Notes: generated by a model not told the origin, from the sequence alone. A stretch of DNA of 64,000 nucleotides from Gari tellinella (GCA_922989275.2 OV277869.1:40470189-40534188); one strand, 5' to 3'. Counted from the first letter of the stretch, positions 1 to 10,359 are shown. Numbers and translations: made by a program.

Positions 1-446
1 GACATTAGAACAAAATAATTGTCTTCATATTTTTACAAACTTTTAACTCATATTTTATGAAAATTCACAGGAATGTTTTTGATGACTTTTTATGCATAAC
101 TAATCAGACATATTTAAATCGCAAGGCGTATGTTATGTTTGTGAAGGAATTTGTTTGATATTGGTGGTCTAAAAAGACTAGCCTATGGAGAAATGAGTTA
201 TAGATCTCAAATGTTAAGCTCTCATATCTCAGTAGATCTATCAGGATTGATTTATTATCCATAAAAAAGAATGTTTACAATCGTCACAGCTGGGTGCAGA
301 AAATATGTTTTACCCATTACTTAATAGGTACACCTTTTATAATTCCTGTAGACCTACTTTATTCGTCCTCTGAAGCAAATAGTCCCACTTTATACAATTA
401 TGAATATGTAAAGTAATATTTCTTAATTATGTATCTTAGCAGATTG
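1..446. other. Intergenic, nothing recognised
   Basis: AT-rich sequence with no convincing reading frame, terminal repeat or hairpin. It ends where the first family A element begins. Confidence 0.5.
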
Positions 447-719
447 TACAGACTCGGTGGAGAAGAAGTTTTTATTTTTTCCAAATAAACGCGTTTACGC
501 TTAAACTATTATTTCCATTGCAAACATTTCGGAGCCAGATCAAACTCTGGGTAACCCGGCGTCTGATCAGGATCCAAAACTGTTTGCCACTCAAATCTAA
601 AATAACCTAGATCTAGATCTACTCGGAATTGTTAAAATGTGTAATTTCTACGTTTTATTGCCATGCGTTTGCGTTTCGTTTACGTTTACACTGGAAAGAA
701 TTATGTCTTCTCTACTGTA
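447..719. repeat. MITE family A, degenerate copy (TA target)
   Basis: The right end reads as GTCTTCTCTACTGTA and the left end is a diverged counterpart. Inside are the subterminal AAACGCGTTTACGC-like tracts of the family and a central hairpin near 525-592 with GGATCC and GCGTCTGATC arms. The left arm has decayed. The TA flanks suggest a mariner/Tc1-like mobiliser, which is inference. Confidence 0.7.
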
Positions 720-728
720 GCTATGATG

Positions 729-977
729 TACAGTGGAGAATGTGTTATTCTTTCCCAATAAACGCAAACGTACGCAAACGCAAAGCACTAAAACGTAGAA
801 AAGAACAATTTTTGGACAATTCTGATAATTCTTGTTTAAATTGGTGGCAAACAGTTAAGAGCCTGATCAGACGCCGGGTTACCCGGCGTCTGATCTGGCT
901 CCAAACTGTTTGCACTGCAAATAATAGTTTTAGCGTAAACGCGTTTATTGGGAAAGAATAACAGATTCTCCACTGTA
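729..977. repeat. MITE family A, near-complete copy
   Basis: Family A is defined by TACAGTGGAGAAGACGT-like ends flanked by TA. This copy has TACAGTGGAGAA on the left and TTCTCCACTGTA on the right. Inside the ends lie inverted tracts rich in AACGCAAACG and CGCGTTTATTGGGAAAGAAT. The centre (848-913) is a hairpin built on CAAACAGTT, GATCAGACGCCGGG and its complement. No transposase is encoded, so it is non-autonomous. Confidence 0.85.
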
Positions 978-1124
978 TTGTTACAGATGAGGATTTTGAA
1001 CCGGAAGTTTTGGATGAAAATATACACACGATCGAGTTGCTCTTTCATGTTGAACCTCATTTCGAAGGACATGGCCCAATGTTCCTCTTACAAAAACAGT
1101 AATTCAGACACAATCTGAGTCTGC

Positions 1125-1312
1125 TTAACGCTTTGAACCCTAGTCACGCATACAGCCTGTGCCATTTGCAAACAATGTACATGTGGACAGTACACTTGTC
1201 ATAAGCAAACAGTGTAGATCCTGATCAGAGGGCTCCTTAATATTGCAAATATTCAACCGGAAAAATTGAAAACTAGAATTGCCAATTTGAGGTTTCAGAG
1301 AGGAAAGCCTTT
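1125..1312. repeat. MITE family B, hairpin half lost
   Basis: Begins TTAACGCTTTGAACCCTAGT and ends GGTTTCAGAGAGGAAAGC, the two unlike ends of family B. The left hairpin arm (CAAACAGTGTAGATCCTGAT) is kept but the complementary arm is missing. Confidence 0.7.
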
Positions 1313-1356
1313 ACCCTGTATCGTGGTTCTACTGTTGAAGACACGTAGGTGACTTC

Positions 1357-1600
1357 CGAACCCTGTCCCCCATAGAAACGCCTTTTAGCGTATTTGATTT
1401 ATTCCTCCACTGAAGAAAATAATTCCAATGTACATACAGTCATGAACATTTACCATAATAAATAGTTCCTATATCCTAGCAGATAATAGTTTAAAGCAGG
1501 TTGAAAGAAAAGCAGAATGCGCCTTCTGCTTTACTTTTAACCTGCTTTTTGTGATCACTTGTCTTCAAAACTAGAAACAGTCTATGGCGTAATGAGTCAA
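1357..1600. repeat. MITE family C (TTAA target), older copy
   Basis: Left end CCCTGTCCCCCATAGAAACG and right end CTATGGCGTAATGAGTCAA are diverged forms of the family ends. The central hairpin AAAGCAGGTTGAAAG...AACCTGCTTT is shortened to a small loop. The spacers hold the typical TCATGAACAT and TTTGATTTATTCCTCC tracts. Confidence 0.7.
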
Positions 1601-1607
1601 CGCATAC

Positions 1608-1668
1608 CTAAAGTAAAGCAGAATTTTCCTGAAGGAACATTTTACTTTACTTTCAACATGCTTTGAGA
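1608..1668. repeat. Solo hairpin of family C type
   Basis: AAGTAAAGCAGAATTTTCCT is followed by a degenerate complement ending TACTTTCAACATGCTTTGAG. No family C ends flank it, so it is either a decayed element or a free hairpin module. Confidence 0.55.
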
Positions 1669-1894
1669 AAAATATCTGGAAATATTCTGGAATGCTTTCT
1701 GTGTTTTATGTTCAGGATTCCCAAGGTGGGCACTAACTCTTCTTTAGTACAGAAATGAATAGTGAAGTAAAAGGCGTATACAATTTGTGGAGTAATGCTT
1801 TATAGCTGTCATCTCTCTGATTCATCTATAAAAAAGGAAAGTGTTACCCTCGTCACTGCTGGATGCAGAAAACAGGTCTTTTACTATTACATAA

Positions 1895-2255
1895 TACTGT
1901 CCTCCCTCCCCACAACGACCCTCTGCGCAACGATATCCTCCGTACAACAACGCTTGCTGTTGTTCTCTCAACAATACAATTTGTCCAAATTTTGAGGAGT
2001 GCAATATCGTCTGCTTAAAATTGTCGTCTGTTTTTTCCTCAAAGTCACATATTGAAACAATTTGACATAAAATTACATAATTGATGAGTGACAAACAGGT
2101 TGAATTAAGATCAGACGCCGCGTCACGCGGCGTCTGATCTGGATTCAAGCTGTTTACAAATATATGCCAATGTCTCTTCCTATAACAACTCCCTCCGAAC
2201 AACACACACAATATTTGTCTCCGATTGGGTGTCGTTGTAGAGAGGGAGCACTGTA
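1895..2255. repeat. MITE family D (TA target)
   Basis: Family D ends are TACAGTGCTCCCTCCCTAC and its complement. Here the left end is slightly diverged and the right end (GAGAGGGAGCACTGTA) is intact. The centre (2094-2155) is a hairpin with GATCAGACGCCGCG and CGCGGCGTCTGATC arms, the same module as in family A although the ends of A and D are unrelated. Confidence 0.85.
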
Positions 2256-2342
2256 TGTACACCTTTTAACTCCTACCCTTTATTCCTCCTCTGAAGGAAA
2301 TAGTCTAACAATATACAATCATAAATAGTGTAAAGTAGGAGA

Positions 2343-2696
2343 TACAGTGTTCCCTCCCTACAACGGCCCTCCCAACAACGATTCCCTCCTTACAACGTCC
2401 CTTGCCGCAGTTCCCCTTTACAGGACAATTATGTCTAACGTTCTTACTGCTGCAATACCGTCTGCTTAAAATTGTCGTCCGCTGTTTTTCTAAAATTTAC
2501 ATAATTGACATTTTGACAGAAAGTGGAGTGACAAACAGCTTGAATCCAGTTCAAACGCCGCGATACGCGGCGTCTGATCGGGATTTAAGCTGTTTGCAAA
2601 TGTAGGCCAATCTTCCCTCCCTATAACCACTCCCTCCGAACAATGCACATAATTTGTGTCTCCCATCGGATGTTGTTGCAGAGAAGGAGCGCTTTA
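2343..2696. repeat. MITE family D, second copy
   Basis: Left end TACAGTGTTCCCTCCCTAC, right end GAGAAGGAGCGCTTTA. The central hairpin (2533-2598) is flanked by the same direct arms (GTCGTCTGC on one side, CTCCCTCCGAACAA on the other) as the preceding copy. Confidence 0.8.
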
Positions 2697-2709
2697 TTTC
2701 TTATATCTT

Positions 2710-2964
2710 AGCAGACATTGGAGAAGACGTAATTATTTCCCTTTTAAACAAAATCGAAACGCAAACGCAATGTAAGTTAAAATGCAGAAGAGGTTTTTTT
2801 TTTATATCTCACGATTTATTATGACATGAGCGGCAAACAATTTGAAGCCTAGTCAGACGCCGGGTTATGCGGTGTCTGATCTCGCTCCAAACTGTTTGTA
2901 TTTTGAACTGATAAATTCAGTGTAAACGCGTTTATTGGAAAAGAATAATGTCTTCTCCACTGTA
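2710..2964. repeat. MITE family A
   Basis: GACATTGGAGAAGACGTAAT to GTCTTCTCCACTGTA. The hairpin at 2834-2899 carries mismatches between its arms (TATGCGGTGTC against GACGCCGGGT), so it is older than most. Confidence 0.75.
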
Positions 2965-3012
2965 CATGTACCTTAAATGAGCTTAACAGTCAGGCAGAAT
3001 GCTCTTGAAGGA

Positions 3013-3257
3013 ATTTCCCAATAAACGCGTTTACCCTTAAAATATTACTTCAATTGCAAACAGTTTGGATGGAGCCTGATCAGATGCCGGGTAACCCGGC
3101 GTCTTATACTACAACCTGTTTGCCACACAGCTTAATATGAATGGTCCAGTCAGAACCTAGTCAGAATTGGCGAACATTGTCATTTTCTACGTTTTATTGT
3201 GATGCGTTTGCGTTTCGATTGCGTTTAAACGGGAAAAAATAACGTCTTCTCCACTGT
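3013..3257. repeat. MITE family A, left end lost
   Basis: Starts within the AATAAACGCGTTTACCC subterminal tract and ends AACGTCTTCTCCACTGT. The hairpin at 3056-3123 has GCCGGGTAACCCGGC at its apex. Confidence 0.7.
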
Positions 3258-3259
3258 GA

Positions 3260-3450
3260 AAAGTACTGATGCCCTATGCAAACAGTGTAGACACTAATCA
3301 GATCTGTCCTGCAGGCGCCCTATGATCAGAGTTTGCAGTGTTTGTCATTATGCAAAAAACTGTTAAAACAATACTAAACAGTAAAAACAAAAATGGACTA
3401 GACTTATTTGGAAATTGGGATTGTCCGTTTGATGTTTCTTGGGTAAAACG
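3260..3450. repeat. MITE family B, degenerate
   Basis: Keeps CCTATGCAAACAGTGTAGAC, a partial hairpin, and the AATGGACTAGACTTA...AAATTGGGATTGTCC subterminal tract. Both terminal TTAAs are lost. Confidence 0.5.
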
Positions 3451-3677
3451 AGGTTATGGCAGAAAATGGGATAAGGAATTGTCGCTCAACACAAGTTTTA
3501 CTGTACCAAACATTTAGATTTAACGACGTTTCGCAAAAAAGCGCGCGTACAAATATACTGTAAAAGCGCACAGTGTCGGACCAGAATGTAACGTCATTTC
3601 CGTAAACGACGTTATGGCGCGCTAAACATACTAAAATCAAGAGTTGCTTAGCAAAGATTTATACAAGAGTTGTAATA
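3451..3677 (+). promoter_or_regulatory. 5' flank of the Kelch gene
   Basis: The first stretch upstream of the start codon without a recognisable MITE. It is relatively rich in CpG and holds AACGTCATTTCCG and AACGACGTTATGGCGCGC, which include CRE-like ACGTCA and ACGACGTT cores. No TATA box is placed convincingly. Promoter function is inferred from position only. Confidence 0.3.
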
Positions 3678-6600
3678 ATGGCGGACACACCCTCTAGAAC
3701 GCCACGTACTCCAAATAAGATTCGTTGTAAACGAGAGATGCTGACTGAAGACTTCATGGATATGATTCCTACTAGAGATTCAGGCGAACGTTGTCTAAGA
3801 GTTGAAGAGTGTATGAATGTTGAACGTCGAAAGTTTGGGAACAAAACATTGAGATCTGTACGCAGAAGTTTCTCCCCCAGGACACGGAGTGTGGATTCAA
3901 TAAGACATTCTCGAAATCACAACAGACGACATACTGTGGCAGCAGATGGATTATTGGTAAACGATATCAGAACAAATACATGTAATAGTAACACGAAAAG
4001 CTTAACAAATGAACTAATGCCAAGCAATGTTTCGTTCAATAATAAACAATCTGCAGTAGGAAGGTCACTCTCCTCGGATGGATCCTGGTCGAATGTAAAT
4101 ATACTTTCACGCAATATTTTCAAGTTTTGGAAAAACAGACAGCTTTGTGATGTTATATTTCATGTAAACGGGGAGAAGTTTTACGCCCATAGGCTGGTTT
4201 TGGCAACTGTAAGCAGCCTCTTTTCCGAGTTTGACGAAGACGAAAAAGGTAAAATATCTGAATTTGATCTCGACAATGTCAGTGCAAAAGCCGTGGAGGA
4301 TATTTTAACATTTGTGTACACGTCGAAACTATATATTGACAGTTCTAATGTAGAAGACTTGTTGTCTATCAGTCAGCAATTAGATATAACTAAAGTGTAC
4401 GACATGTGTGCCCAGTTCTTACAAAAAGTTTCGATGAAAAATGCGTTTAAAAACAGAGAAATTGCTGAGAAGTTTGGGATAGAAGAAGTTGCTTCAGTAA
4501 TTGACAATTACGTACACAGTAATACTGAATCGCTATTCTCATCATCATCGTTTTTAAAAAGTGATTTCCACTCAGTTTACAATATAATTTCCGCTGATAT
4601 TCTCGTCACGCCCAACGAGCTAAAGATTTTCTCTGCATGCGCGTCATGGCTTGATTACAACCGACAGAAAAGAATGAAATACGCAGTTCCTCTGATGAGT
4701 CTAGTTCGGTTCGTGAACATTCCTGCGAAAGACATTGTCACAAATGTGGAAACTATTTCTTTTATTTTTGAAATACCAGAGTGCAAAGACATGCTCTATC
4801 AAGCTTTCCGGCACCATGCGCTACAGTACACTATCGCCACCAGCTCCGCAAAAAAGGAAAGACAATACTCAAATCATAAATCTAAACACAAAAGTCCACA
4901 TTTCGGAAAATCACCCAAAACTTCACCGATAAAAGCAGGCGTGTCTAAAAACGACGAGTTGCATTGTTATACATTTAGCCACTCTCCGAGTTCTTCATCC
5001 AAATCAAGGTCTCTGTTGTCATTACGAAAGAGCAGCTCGTCGGTGTCTATGGACGAGCTCAAGAAGAAGTGGATATCTGAAACAAAGTCTATGACAAAAA
5101 GTAAATCGGCGAAAAGTCTCCATGCACCAGAGCAGACAAAGCGAAGGAAGAGTGGAGCGAATGTTGTATCAATGACACACAGTTCTATCAGAGAAAAGTC
5201 TCCAGAAAAAGACCGCAGTTACAGAGCCGTTAATGGCCGCAGGTTAAGTCACTCGGAGCAAATGAGAAAAGCATCGTCAAGTAATCTATCCAAAGGACAG
5301 TGTGAAAGTTTCAGATCTAAGCTCTTGGCTGCACGGAGCCGACACTCTATGGCTGAAGATCAGCTGCACGTTTCTATTGCAAAATTCAAGGCATCTAAGC
5401 CATCAAACGACGCCATATCAGCACAATCATTCAGTTCCCACGTCGAACAGGCGCCAATCATGCCGAGCGGCATTTCGCAAACATTAAAGCTGTCACAAGG
5501 AAGATATACTGGATCAAGTGCTTCTGGATTTAATGGCACAGAGGCCAACGCAATTTCGCAACAGACATTTCAACCTTCTCAGTATTCTGCTTTCAGTGAA
5601 GTCCAGCCTAGTAAACTGTCACAACAAACAATCCATTCAGAGTCGAACAAATTAAAATCTAGTTCTATATTAATGCGGAATGCGACTGAACCAACACAGG
5701 GAACTTCTAAGCAGTTGCACGGAAATCACGAGTCATTTTATTTCCAACAAAGACCAAGTAACGAAGTTCTAGAAAGAACATCCCAAGATATGGACCTATC
5801 GGATAGAACTCCGTCTCAAGACAACAGCAAGTTGTGGCGACAGCTCCTGATCTGCCGCCCAGAGGATTGCCCTATTGAAGTTCCAGACTCGTCATTGCAT
5901 GTAAACCAAACATCATCCGAATCTCAAACAGCTGCAAATACATATCCTAACGAAAACGAAAGTATGCTACGCTCAAACGCTCGAGTTTTAGGCGAAGGGT
6001 TACGCGATAGTGTCATGAACAATTATAGCCAACAAAATGTTGATTATGCAGTTGGTAATTTCAAACAGGATGGCGGTTCGTTCAGCAACCGACAGAGTGT
6101 TGTCGGAATGCCCGTTCACAGTCGACCACATGAAAGCAATACATCGACAGTAACGGAATGTCTTTCAAATGCGCGACCGGCCATGTCGGGAGTATGCGAC
6201 AGTATTAGAAGCATCGGTGAAGTTCCAACAGGCATACCTGACAGCTACACAAGCCAAAACTACATTTCGTCGAACATAAGTGGCAATATAAAAAACATAG
6301 GTGCGCCATCTAACACTGTATCTCACAATTATAGAAGCACAGACGGATATCAACACTCCGATCGTGGCAGCAGTAGGCATGTTGTTTTAAACCCGTCAAA
6401 CATACGAGATAGTCGCCAAAGCATTGTTGCCGTCTCTGATTCTAAACACGAGAGTGGTAGAAACATCGCTATACATTTATCGCCTTCCGCAGATAACGGC
6501 AGCAGGGACGTTGTAGTTCCAGAACTTTCAAACACGCGATATAGTGTTGGAAATCTACACTCGAATCACCGGCCAATCAGCGATTTGACAGATCACGCAC

Positions 6601-8615
6601 GAGATACTTCTGTACACAATGTTGTCGGTGATCAAGAGACAGACAGAACAAAATCTGAGATTGCTCGGTCGACTTTTCGTCGGGAAATAGAAATTAATCG
6701 TTCAGGCCTCCCTGGAAATACAAGTGAGCGTTTTGCCAATACTACGAGCCAACGGTCTGTAGAACAACCAAGAAGTTTTATAACCTCGTATCACGCCCAA
6801 GGTCAGACAGTAAGAAATAGCAGTGGCACTTTAGAAAGTGACAAGTCGAGTGATATTCGTAATAATAGCATTGATGCAACCTCCTCATGTGTGGTTCCAG
6901 TTCATTCAAACACGCGTTATAGTGGACACAGTGTTGGCAATTTACAGTCCAATAACCAGTCAATCAGCCATTTGACAGATCACGCACGAGATAATGCTGT
7001 ACACAATGTTACTGTCGGTCCGGAGACGGACAGAACCAAATCTGAGATTGCTCGGTCGGCTCTACGTCTGGAAATAGAAACTGATCGTGCGAACCTCTCG
7101 TCTGGGCATATAAATGAGCGTATTGTCGATACTGCGAGCCAACGGTCAGTACAAAAACTAGGGACTTCTATAACAACTCATCATCCTGACGTTGGTCGTT
7201 CAGGTATTTCTACTGGGGAAAAAAGTGAGTGTTTTGCCAATACTTCGGGCCAACAGTCAGTACAAAATCTAAGGAGTTCTATAACCTCTTACCATGCTCA
7301 TGACCAAGAAAGACAGATCAGTGGCGGTTTACAAGGTGACAAGCCGACGGATAACATGAAATCATTTACAGGACACTCGAGCTCAGCAAACAACAAAGTT
7401 TCGTCTTCAAATCATGATAATAAAGACGAGATTCCCAGCAAAAAATACGGCAAGTCTGTTTCGAGAATTGTTCAAAAGCTATCCAGGCTGGCTGACTCAA
7501 ATAGTAAAATACTCCGAGAGGATCTTGCTACGTATTCCGATTTCAAAGGGTCTGATGTCGACGTAACAGACAATAAACAGGCTTCATCGATACAAAATGT
7601 TAGCAGTTCAAAGTTAAAATCGACATCTTCTCTCCAAGTGAATAATAACGGTCTGTTTGGAGATCACATTCCTCAACCTCTAAGACCGAACGTGGTTTAC
7701 ATTGTCGGCGGAATCAACCCGTTCGCAAAAGATGCGGATTACTCGAGCATCAGTCGCATGCTGCAGCAGTTTGATCCAGCGGCAAACAGGTGGAGCAACA
7801 AACGTTTCCTCCCAGTTGCCCTTCATGATTGTGCAGTCACAGTTCTAAACGATAAACTCTTTGTTACTGGTGGACAGAATTCTTTGACACGTGACACTGC
7901 TCCAAGCCGGAAGTGCTACGTTTATAAAATGAAGGAAGACGCGTGGCGGAAAATTGGGAGTCTAAACTGTGCACGTACACGACATGCGTCTGTAACAGTC
8001 AGGAACCAAGTATATGTTGTCGGTGGCGAGGACAGCAGAGAAATGAGCAACCAATCAGTGGAGAGGTACAACAGCGCTGATAACACGTGGGAGTTCGTCG
8101 AACCAATGCAAGAGTCGCGCGTAGGTCTCGCGGCTGTTGCCCACAGATCCAAACTGATGGTGGTTGGCGGAATGATGGACATAAACACAAAGCTTCTGTT
8201 AGATACAGTGGAAATGTTCGACCCGAGAGAGGGTAAATGGGTATTCAAATCACGCTTTCCTATGTACATTTGCGGAGCATCCATGGCAGAGCTTCACGGA
8301 GACGTCTTTTGTGTTGGCGGTTACGTCATTCGCCAAAACGCCCCTGTAAGTATAAACTCCGTGTTCAAATACCGGGATGAAGTGGACTGTTGGGAGGTTT
8401 ACCAGACTCTTCAAGTTCCACGTCATGACGCCGTGACGGCGGCTATCGGAACGCGGCTTTATGTAATTGGAGGCGAGAGTTCAGCCGCGGAAGATCGCGC
8501 CATCTCAGACGTTGAATGTATCGACGTCTATAGCAAAGAGCACGTGCCCGGAATGAAGACAATGCTGGCACCAGCATATGGTATTAGTGGGTGTGTCTCT
8601 ATAAGGAGTCATTAA
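3678..8615 (+). CDS. BTB-BACK-Kelch protein with a giant linker, intronless
   Basis: One open frame of 1645 codons. A basic, Ser/Arg-rich N-terminus (1-145) precedes a BTB/POZ domain (about 148-248, with LCDVIFHVNGEKFYAHRLVL). A BACK domain follows (about 250-384), then a very long Ser/Asn/Gln-rich linker (about 385-1335), then six Kelch blades (about 1336-1640) marked by GG doublets in VYIVGG, LFVTGG, VYVVGG, MVVGG, FCVGG and YVIGG. Kelch-like proteins commonly act as Cullin-3 ubiquitin-ligase adaptors: BTB binds Cullin-3 and the propeller binds substrate. Usual family length is 550-750 aa, so the linker adds about 950 aa. It contains an internal duplication, with SVGNLHSN near residue 954 and SVGNLQSN near 1084. 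The start is chosen as the first ATG after an upstream stop, in context TAATGGCGG. A retrogene origin is possible. The ortholog could not be named. Confidence 0.9.
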   Translation: MADTPSRTPRTPNKIRCKREMLTEDFMDMIPTRDSGERCLRVEECMNVERRKFGNKTLRSVRRSFSPRTRSVDSIRHSRNHNRRHTVAADGLLVNDIRTNTCNSNTKSLTNELMPSNVSFNNKQSAVGRSLSSDGSWSNVNILSRNIFKFWKNRQLCDVIFHVNGEKFYAHRLVLATVSSLFSEFDEDEKGKISEFDLDNVSAKAVEDILTFVYTSKLYIDSSNVEDLLSISQQLDITKVYDMCAQFLQKVSMKNAFKNREIAEKFGIEEVASVIDNYVHSNTESLFSSSSFLKSDFHSVYNIISADILVTPNELKIFSACASWLDYNRQKRMKYAVPLMSLVRFVNIPAKDIVTNVETISFIFEIPECKDMLYQAFRHHALQYTIATSSAKKERQYSNHKSKHKSPHFGKSPKTSPIKAGVSKNDELHCYTFSHSPSSSSKSRSLLSLRKSSSSVSMDELKKKWISETKSMTKSKSAKSLHAPEQTKRRKSGANVVSMTHSSIREKSPEKDRSYRAVNGRRLSHSEQMRKASSSNLSKGQCESFRSKLLAARSRHSMAEDQLHVSIAKFKASKPSNDAISAQSFSSHVEQAPIMPSGISQTLKLSQGRYTGSSASGFNGTEANAISQQTFQPSQYSAFSEVQPSKLSQQTIHSESNKLKSSSILMRNATEPTQGTSKQLHGNHESFYFQQRPSNEVLERTSQDMDLSDRTPSQDNSKLWRQLLICRPEDCPIEVPDSSLHVNQTSSESQTAANTYPNENESMLRSNARVLGEGLRDSVMNNYSQQNVDYAVGNFKQDGGSFSNRQSVVGMPVHSRPHESNTSTVTECLSNARPAMSGVCDSIRSIGEVPTGIPDSYTSQNYISSNISGNIKNIGAPSNTVSHNYRSTDGYQHSDRGSSRHVVLNPSNIRDSRQSIVAVSDSKHESGRNIAIHLSPSADNGSRDVVVPELSNTRYSVGNLHSNHRPISDLTDHARDTSVHNVVGDQETDRTKSEIARSTFRREIEINRSGLPGNTSERFANTTSQRSVEQPRSFITSYHAQGQTVRNSSGTLESDKSSDIRNNSIDATSSCVVPVHSNTRYSGHSVGNLQSNNQSISHLTDHARDNAVHNVTVGPETDRTKSEIARSALRLEIETDRANLSSGHINERIVDTASQRSVQKLGTSITTHHPDVGRSGISTGEKSECFANTSGQQSVQNLRSSITSYHAHDQERQISGGLQGDKPTDNMKSFTGHSSSANNKVSSSNHDNKDEIPSKKYGKSVSRIVQKLSRLADSNSKILREDLATYSDFKGSDVDVTDNKQASSIQNVSSSKLKSTSSLQVNNNGLFGDHIPQPLRPNVVYIVGGINPFAKDADYSSISRMLQQFDPAANRWSNKRFLPVALHDCAVTVLNDKLFVTGGQNSLTRDTAPSRKCYVYKMKEDAWRKIGSLNCARTRHASVTVRNQVYVVGGEDSREMSNQSVERYNSADNTWEFVEPMQESRVGLAAVAHRSKLMVVGGMMDINTKLLLDTVEMFDPREGKWVFKSRFPMYICGASMAELHGDVFCVGGYVIRQNAPVSINSVFKYRDEVDCWEVYQTLQVPRHDAVTAAIGTRLYVIGGESSAAEDRAISDVECIDVYSKEHVPGMKTMLAPAYGISGCVSIRSH

Positions 8616-8854
8616 CTGTTTCAACACCACGGACCTTTTTAAAATATACTCATTGCATTTGCAAACAGTGTAGACTCAGATCAGAGGGCTCCTATAGGAG
8701 CCCTCTGATCAGGGTTTACATTGTATGCTAAATTAGAGCAACACTTATTAAACTACCAATAATTCCAAGTAGACTAGTACATATTTTCGTTACTAAAAAG
8801 ATCCACAAGGGAACGTAAAAATCCACAAGAGTTACTTTGTGTTGAAAGAGTTAA
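8612..8854. repeat. MITE family E inserted on the Kelch stop codon
   Basis: Family E ends are TTAACTCTTTCAACACC and its complement. The left TTAA occupies 8612-8615 and supplies the TAA stop (8613-8615) of the Kelch gene; the right TTAA is at 8851-8854. The hairpin at 8661-8728 has GATCAGAGGGCTCC and GGAGCCCTCTGATC arms. Because TTAA is duplicated on insertion, the stop codon would have existed before and survived. The element now forms the start of the 3' UTR, and an ATTAAA inside it (about 8749) could serve as a poly(A) signal. Confidence 0.85.
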
Positions 8855-8875
8855 TTTTCTCACTACTTTAGTACT

Positions 8876-9115
8876 AGCTTCAAATGGACAATTCCGTATT
8901 CCCATTAAGTCTTCAACAACGGTCTATTTTTGACTATTTCTATTTTGGGTTGTTTTAGCAGGATATTTTAAAATGACAACCAGTACAGATCCTTATCAGA
9001 GATGTATTCTAGGAAGCCTCTGATCGGGATCTTCACTGTTTGTATAAGACAAATGTGCTCTTCACATGTACACTGTTTGTAAATGGCGCGTATGTGTGTC
9101 ACTATAGGGATGTAT
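8876..9115. repeat. MITE family B, degenerate
   Basis: AATGGACAATTCCG, a partial hairpin (CAGTACAGATCCTTATCAGA to CTGATCGGGATCTTCACTGT) and CACATGTACACTGTTTGTAA are in family B order. The ends are worn. Confidence 0.6.
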
Positions 9116-9137
9116 GAGTTGAGTAACCATTATATCT

Positions 9138-9385
9138 TACAGTGGAGAAGACGTTATTTGTTCCCGTTGAAACGCAAACGAAACGCATACGAATTGTAAT
9201 AAAATGTAAATAAGGACAACCTTTTGAAATGTTTAACTATTTATTTTAATCTGAGAGGCAAACAGTTTGGAGCCTGATCAGACGCCGGGCTACCCGGCGT
9301 CTGATCAGCCTCCACACTGTTTGCATTGGAAATAATAGTGTTAGCGTAAACGAGTTTATTGGGAAAGAATAACGTCTCCACTGTA
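9138..9385. repeat. MITE family A, well preserved
   Basis: TACAGTGGAGAAGACGTTAT to AACGTCTCCACTGTA, flanked by TA. The hairpin spans 9259-9323 with apex GCCGGGCTACCCGGC. A clean reference copy of the family. Confidence 0.9.
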
Positions 9386-9470
9386 ACAGTATAATGCCTT
9401 TAGCTTATCACCTGTACAATTTACCACTTTTTTTTTAAATTGAGCAAACCTAAAGCCGAGAGACAAACTG

Positions 9471-9533
9471 TCCGGATACTGATCAGACGCCGAGCCACCT
9501 GTGACGTCTGATCAAAATTCTTACTTTGTCCGA
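9471..9533. repeat. Decayed hairpin module, A/D type
   Basis: ACAAACTGTCCGGATACTGA, CAGACGCCGAGCC and GACGTCTGATCA keep the module order, but the apex and right arm have mismatches and no family ends are recognisable. Confidence 0.5.
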
Positions 9534-9574
9534 ATTCATGTCGTTGTGCACCTAATAATGGTTAACGCAACCAT

Positions 9575-9765
9575 TTAACAGGGCTCCAGATCAGAGGGAG
9601 CTTGATCAAATCCAACTTTTTCTCACTAATTTCAGCAACATGGTGTGGCTACTCATTAGAATCGTCTCTTCGATACGATTCTAGTGAGTAGTGAAACCAT
9701 AGGGTTCTAATGCAGAGATATAGATTTTAGAGTTTTTGAGATACTCCCCTTATCTTGAGCTCTAT
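9575..9765. repeat. MITE family F (TTAA target)
   Basis: Left end TTAACAGGGCTCCAG, right end CTCCCCTTATCTTGAGCTC. The centre is a hairpin of CTACTCATTAGAATCGTCTC and its complement around TTCGA. The element at 55444-55656 is a cleaner copy. Confidence 0.75.
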
Positions 9766-9914
9766 ACATTTCACTGTCTAATTTTGTCAACCCCATAAAC
9801 CCTTTAACGCCATAATATTGTTTGTTTTAATACATGTATTTTAGTACGTACATTTGTGTCAAAGCTATATTTAAGCATAAAAATGAAAGAATGAATACCG
9901 ATTGAAATGAGTGT

Positions 9915-9980
9915 CAAACTGTTTGGATCTTGATCAAACGCTGCATGATGTGTCGTCTGATCAGGATCCAAAGTGATTGC
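9915..9980. repeat. Hairpin module, A/D type, no clear ends
   Basis: CAAACTGTTTGGATCTTGAT pairs with ATCAGGATCCAAAGTGATTG. The apex (CGCTGCATGATGTGTCG) is diverged. Confidence 0.55.
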
Positions 9981-10193
9981 AAACTCGACTGTAGTGGCCT
10001 GTTTCGGCGAAAGGTTAAAGCTATAAGTATCTTTTTCAAATACATATAAAAATTGTACTGTTTACTTTAAATCAACGACATTTTTTGTGATTATAATGCA
10101 GGAAGTATAAATAAAGAATGAAAGTGAACGCGCATGCATTTTTCATTAATATAGTAGCATTAAGTAATTCGACCAGCATGGTAGTGTTTAAAA

Positions 10194-10359
10194 TAGTGAA
10201 GCTCACTTATAACACAATCGGATATAACGAACGATCGGATATAACAGTTTCTCTATTTGCTGTAAAGTAAACTGGAACTGATATAACATAATTTGGATAT
10301 AACGAAAGAAAACAGACGGTCCTGTGGACTCTATTACATGTATTAGTGAGCTTCACTGT
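10194..10359. repeat. MITE family G
   Basis: Short element with inverted ends GTGAAGCTCACTTATAAC / AGTGAGCTTCACT and a repeated internal CGGATATAACGAA motif. It carries none of the shared hairpin modules. Confidence 0.6.
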
